DNA of 64,000 nucleotides from Rhodococcus maanshanensis NBRC 100610. GTDB lineage: Bacteria; Actinomycetota; Actinomycetes; Mycobacteriales; Mycobacteriaceae. The DNA lies in NCBI RefSeq assembly GCF_001894865.1, contig NZ_BCXA01000030.1:49717-113716 (forward strand), written 5' to 3'. Positions 62,447 through 64,000 of the stretch are shown piece after piece. The notes below the pieces were generated by a model, which saw only the letters and a program-made list of their open reading frames with translations, was not told where the DNA came from and searched no databases. The position numbers and the translations under genes are program-made. Each line of letters starts with the position of its first letter. The first letter of the stretch is position 1.

Positions 62447-64000
62447 ATGACTGTTGGACTCGGACTCACCGTCGGTGCCGTGAACTCGGTGGCGGTCGCC
62501 GCCCTCGAGCACACCGCCGACGCGCAGGGACCGTCGATCACGGCGAGTTCGACCCTGGCGCTCGGCGGGGACACCCCCGCGGTTCTCGGCGTGCCCAACC
62601 GGTACGAGGGGGACGTTCCACGTGGAACCGTCATCTCCGGTTTCGCCACCCGCGTAGGCGATCCCGTCGCACTCGTCGCGGACGACGGCTCGACCCACAC
62701 CGGCGAGGACCTCGTCGTAACCGCGATGCAGTGCCTGATCGAGGCGTCCTCGGCCGGACTCGACGAGTCGCCTGCCGTTGCGGCGGCGTATCCGGCCGTC
62801 TGGCCGAGCCACACGGTCGACGCGCTGCGCTCCGCGCTCGACCGCGCCGGCCTCGCCGCGGTCACGCTCGTCCCCGAGCCGGAGGCCGCGGTCGCATGGT
62901 TGCAGCGCAACGGGTCCCGCAACGTCACAGGCACCTCCGACGACCTGGTGCTCGTCTACGACCTGGGCGGCACCAGCCTCGACGTGACGCTGGTCAGCGC
63001 GGGCGAGACTCCCCGGATCATCGGGAAGCCGATGCGGTCCGAGGACTTCGGCGGATCCGAGTTCGATCACCTGACGCTGCGCTACGTGCTCGACGGTGTC
63101 GCCGGCGAGGCAGGCGCTCTCGACCCCTTCGATCCCGACACGATGAACGCACTCGCGCAGCTGAGGTCACGCTGCGGCGCCGCCAAGGAGGCGCTGTCCT
63201 CGGATACCGAAACGGTGATCGGGATCGATCTGCCCGGCATGCACAGCGACGTCCGGCTGGTACGGGCCGAGCTGGAGGACCTGATCCGGGAGCCGCTGGC
63301 GGACTCCCTCGAACTGGTCAGGGAGACGCTGCGCAACGCAGGCGTCGACCTGTCGGACGTCAGTCAGGTGCTGCTGATCGGTGGTAGCTCGGCGATGCCG
63401 CTGGTTGCCGAGCTGCTCTCCGCCGAGCTGCGGCTGCCCGTCATCGCCGACGCCCATCCCGAGCGAACCGCCGCACAAGGCGCCGCGATCATCGCCGCCG
63501 CGGAGGGCGCCAACACCGCGCCGCTTGCGGTCGTCCCTGCCGCCGCGGCCGCCGCGACCACCGTCATGGAGGTCGCACCGGTGCTGCCCGGGCCCACGGG
63601 TCCCCGTCCCGGCATCCGGCCCGCCTCGCGGGGCGCATCGCTCTCGACCCCCAAGAAGGCCGCCATCGTCGCGGCCGCGGCCGCCGCGATCGCCCTGCTG
63701 GCCGCGGGCGGGCTCTCGCTCGGCACCGGCGCGCTGACGCCGTCCAACGCGGACACCAGCCGGGGTGCCACGACCAGCGGCCACAGCGTCACCACCACGG
63801 TCGCACCGAACGGAACCGTCCTTCCGGTCGTCGACGGCGTCGTGAGCCCGACGACCGGGGAATCCCCCGTCCGGCTGGACCCGACCGGCGCCCCGATCCG
63901 GTCCGACGCGGGTCCCGTGGCTCGACAGGCCTCCGCCAACTCGACCGGTGCCGCGGCCCCCGCCGCCGCACCCGGCTCCCCGGCAGCAGCGCCTGCCCCC
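62447..64000 (+). CDS. Hsp70-like ATPase with membrane anchor, 3' end outside window
   Basis: 518 codons are visible and the frame stays open to the window end. Residues 1-about 345 form an actin/Hsp70-type nucleotide domain: a shortened phosphate-1 loop (GLGLTVGAVNSVA), VYDLGGTSLDVTLV (about 165-178, phosphate 2) and LIGGSSAMPLVAELL (adenosine motif, about 308). There is no DnaK substrate domain; instead an Ala/Pro linker, a membrane helix at about 404-424 and an outward Thr/Pro/Ala-rich tail. The ATG at 62447 has GGGAGAA about 8 bases upstream. Such membrane Hsp70s are known from actinobacteria but not characterised. It is divergent from iniB, so it may act with the ini system. Confidence 0.82.
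   Translation, partial: MTVGLGLTVGAVNSVAVAALEHTADAQGPSITASSTLALGGDTPAVLGVPNRYEGDVPRGTVISGFATRVGDPVALVADDGSTHTGEDLVVTAMQCLIEASSAGLDESPAVAAAYPAVWPSHTVDALRSALDRAGLAAVTLVPEPEAAVAWLQRNGSRNVTGTSDDLVLVYDLGGTSLDVTLVSAGETPRIIGKPMRSEDFGGSEFDHLTLRYVLDGVAGEAGALDPFDPDTMNALAQLRSRCGAAKEALSSDTETVIGIDLPGMHSDVRLVRAELEDLIREPLADSLELVRETLRNAGVDLSDVSQVLLIGGSSAMPLVAELLSAELRLPVIADAHPERTAAQGAAIIAAAEGANTAPLAVVPAAAAAATTVMEVAPVLPGPTGPRPGIRPASRGASLSTPKKAAIVAAAAAAIALLAAGGLSLGTGALTPSNADTSRGATTSGHSVTTTVAPNGTVLPVVDGVVSPTTGESPVRLDPTGAPIRSDAGPVARQASANSTGAAAPAAAPGSPAAAPAP

Overview
The window is about 70% G+C with dense, co-directional actinobacterial genes. It carries a tandem MspA-type porin pair (nfpA/nfpB-like), an iniB-iniA-iniC operon, HspR/HAIR heat-shock control, mycofactocin-type short-chain dehydrogenases and a bacterial nitric oxide synthase. 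This combination points to a mycolate-containing actinomycete, most likely a Nocardia. Several neighbours (iniBAC, dnaK-grpE-dnaJ-hspR, pyrE, clpB, a globin-reductase) also lie in one chromosomal neighbourhood of Mycobacterium tuberculosis, so much of the window looks like core chromosome with accessory insertions.

Layout. 0-8 kb: a polyamine catabolic cluster made of an aldehyde dehydrogenase (cut by the window edge), a universal stress protein, an APC permease, a TetR regulator, N-carbamoylputrescine amidase, agmatine deiminase and putrescine oxidase. A promoter with a well-placed operator lies between the TetR gene and aguB. 8-12.5 kb: small secreted and membrane genes, a lysoplasmalogenase-like protein, a secreted lipase/esterase and a solitary trpF. 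12.4-17.9 kb: a receptor Ser/Thr kinase, a membrane protein with an extracytoplasmic domain, and a highly repetitive Pro/Gln-rich surface protein, divergent from an FHA-LuxR regulator. 18-27 kb: galT-galK, marR-MFS, pyrE, a LemA-like protein and membrane proteins, one with 18-residue repeats. 27-29.5 kb: a GntR regulator and two porins. 29.6-32.3 kb: clpB with a HAIR operator.

32.3-44.4 kb: a catabolic block with an alpha/beta hydrolase, acyl-CoA ligase, NAD(P)H reductase, two mycofactocin-type SDRs, an ABM monooxygenase, a four-gene branched-chain-type ABC importer (with LivM and LivG fused) and a Baeyer-Villiger monooxygenase. Together these could import a cyclic alcohol or ketone and convert it through ketone, lactone and hydroxy acid to a CoA ester. 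44.5-48.9 kb: a globin-reductase divergent from NOS oxygenase, then a NarL-type two-component pair. 49-54 kb: an AT-richer GtrA gene, then hspR-dnaJ-grpE-dnaK read leftward from two HAIR sites. 54-64 kb: two small membrane or secreted genes, then iniC, iniA and iniB (iniB greatly expanded to 1119 residues), and divergently an Hsp70-like ATPase with a transmembrane anchor that runs off the window.

The best candidates for poorly described systems are the kinase/FHA/repeat-protein module (12.4-17.9 kb), the iniBAC locus with its membrane Hsp70 and repeated GGGG-N-CCCC dyads (55-64 kb), and the Baeyer-Villiger/mycofactocin cluster (32-44 kb). Strong hairpins sit after the first gene of two operons (iniB/iniA and the ABC binding protein/permease), suggesting differential expression. 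No tRNA, rRNA, CRISPR array or insertion sequence was seen.
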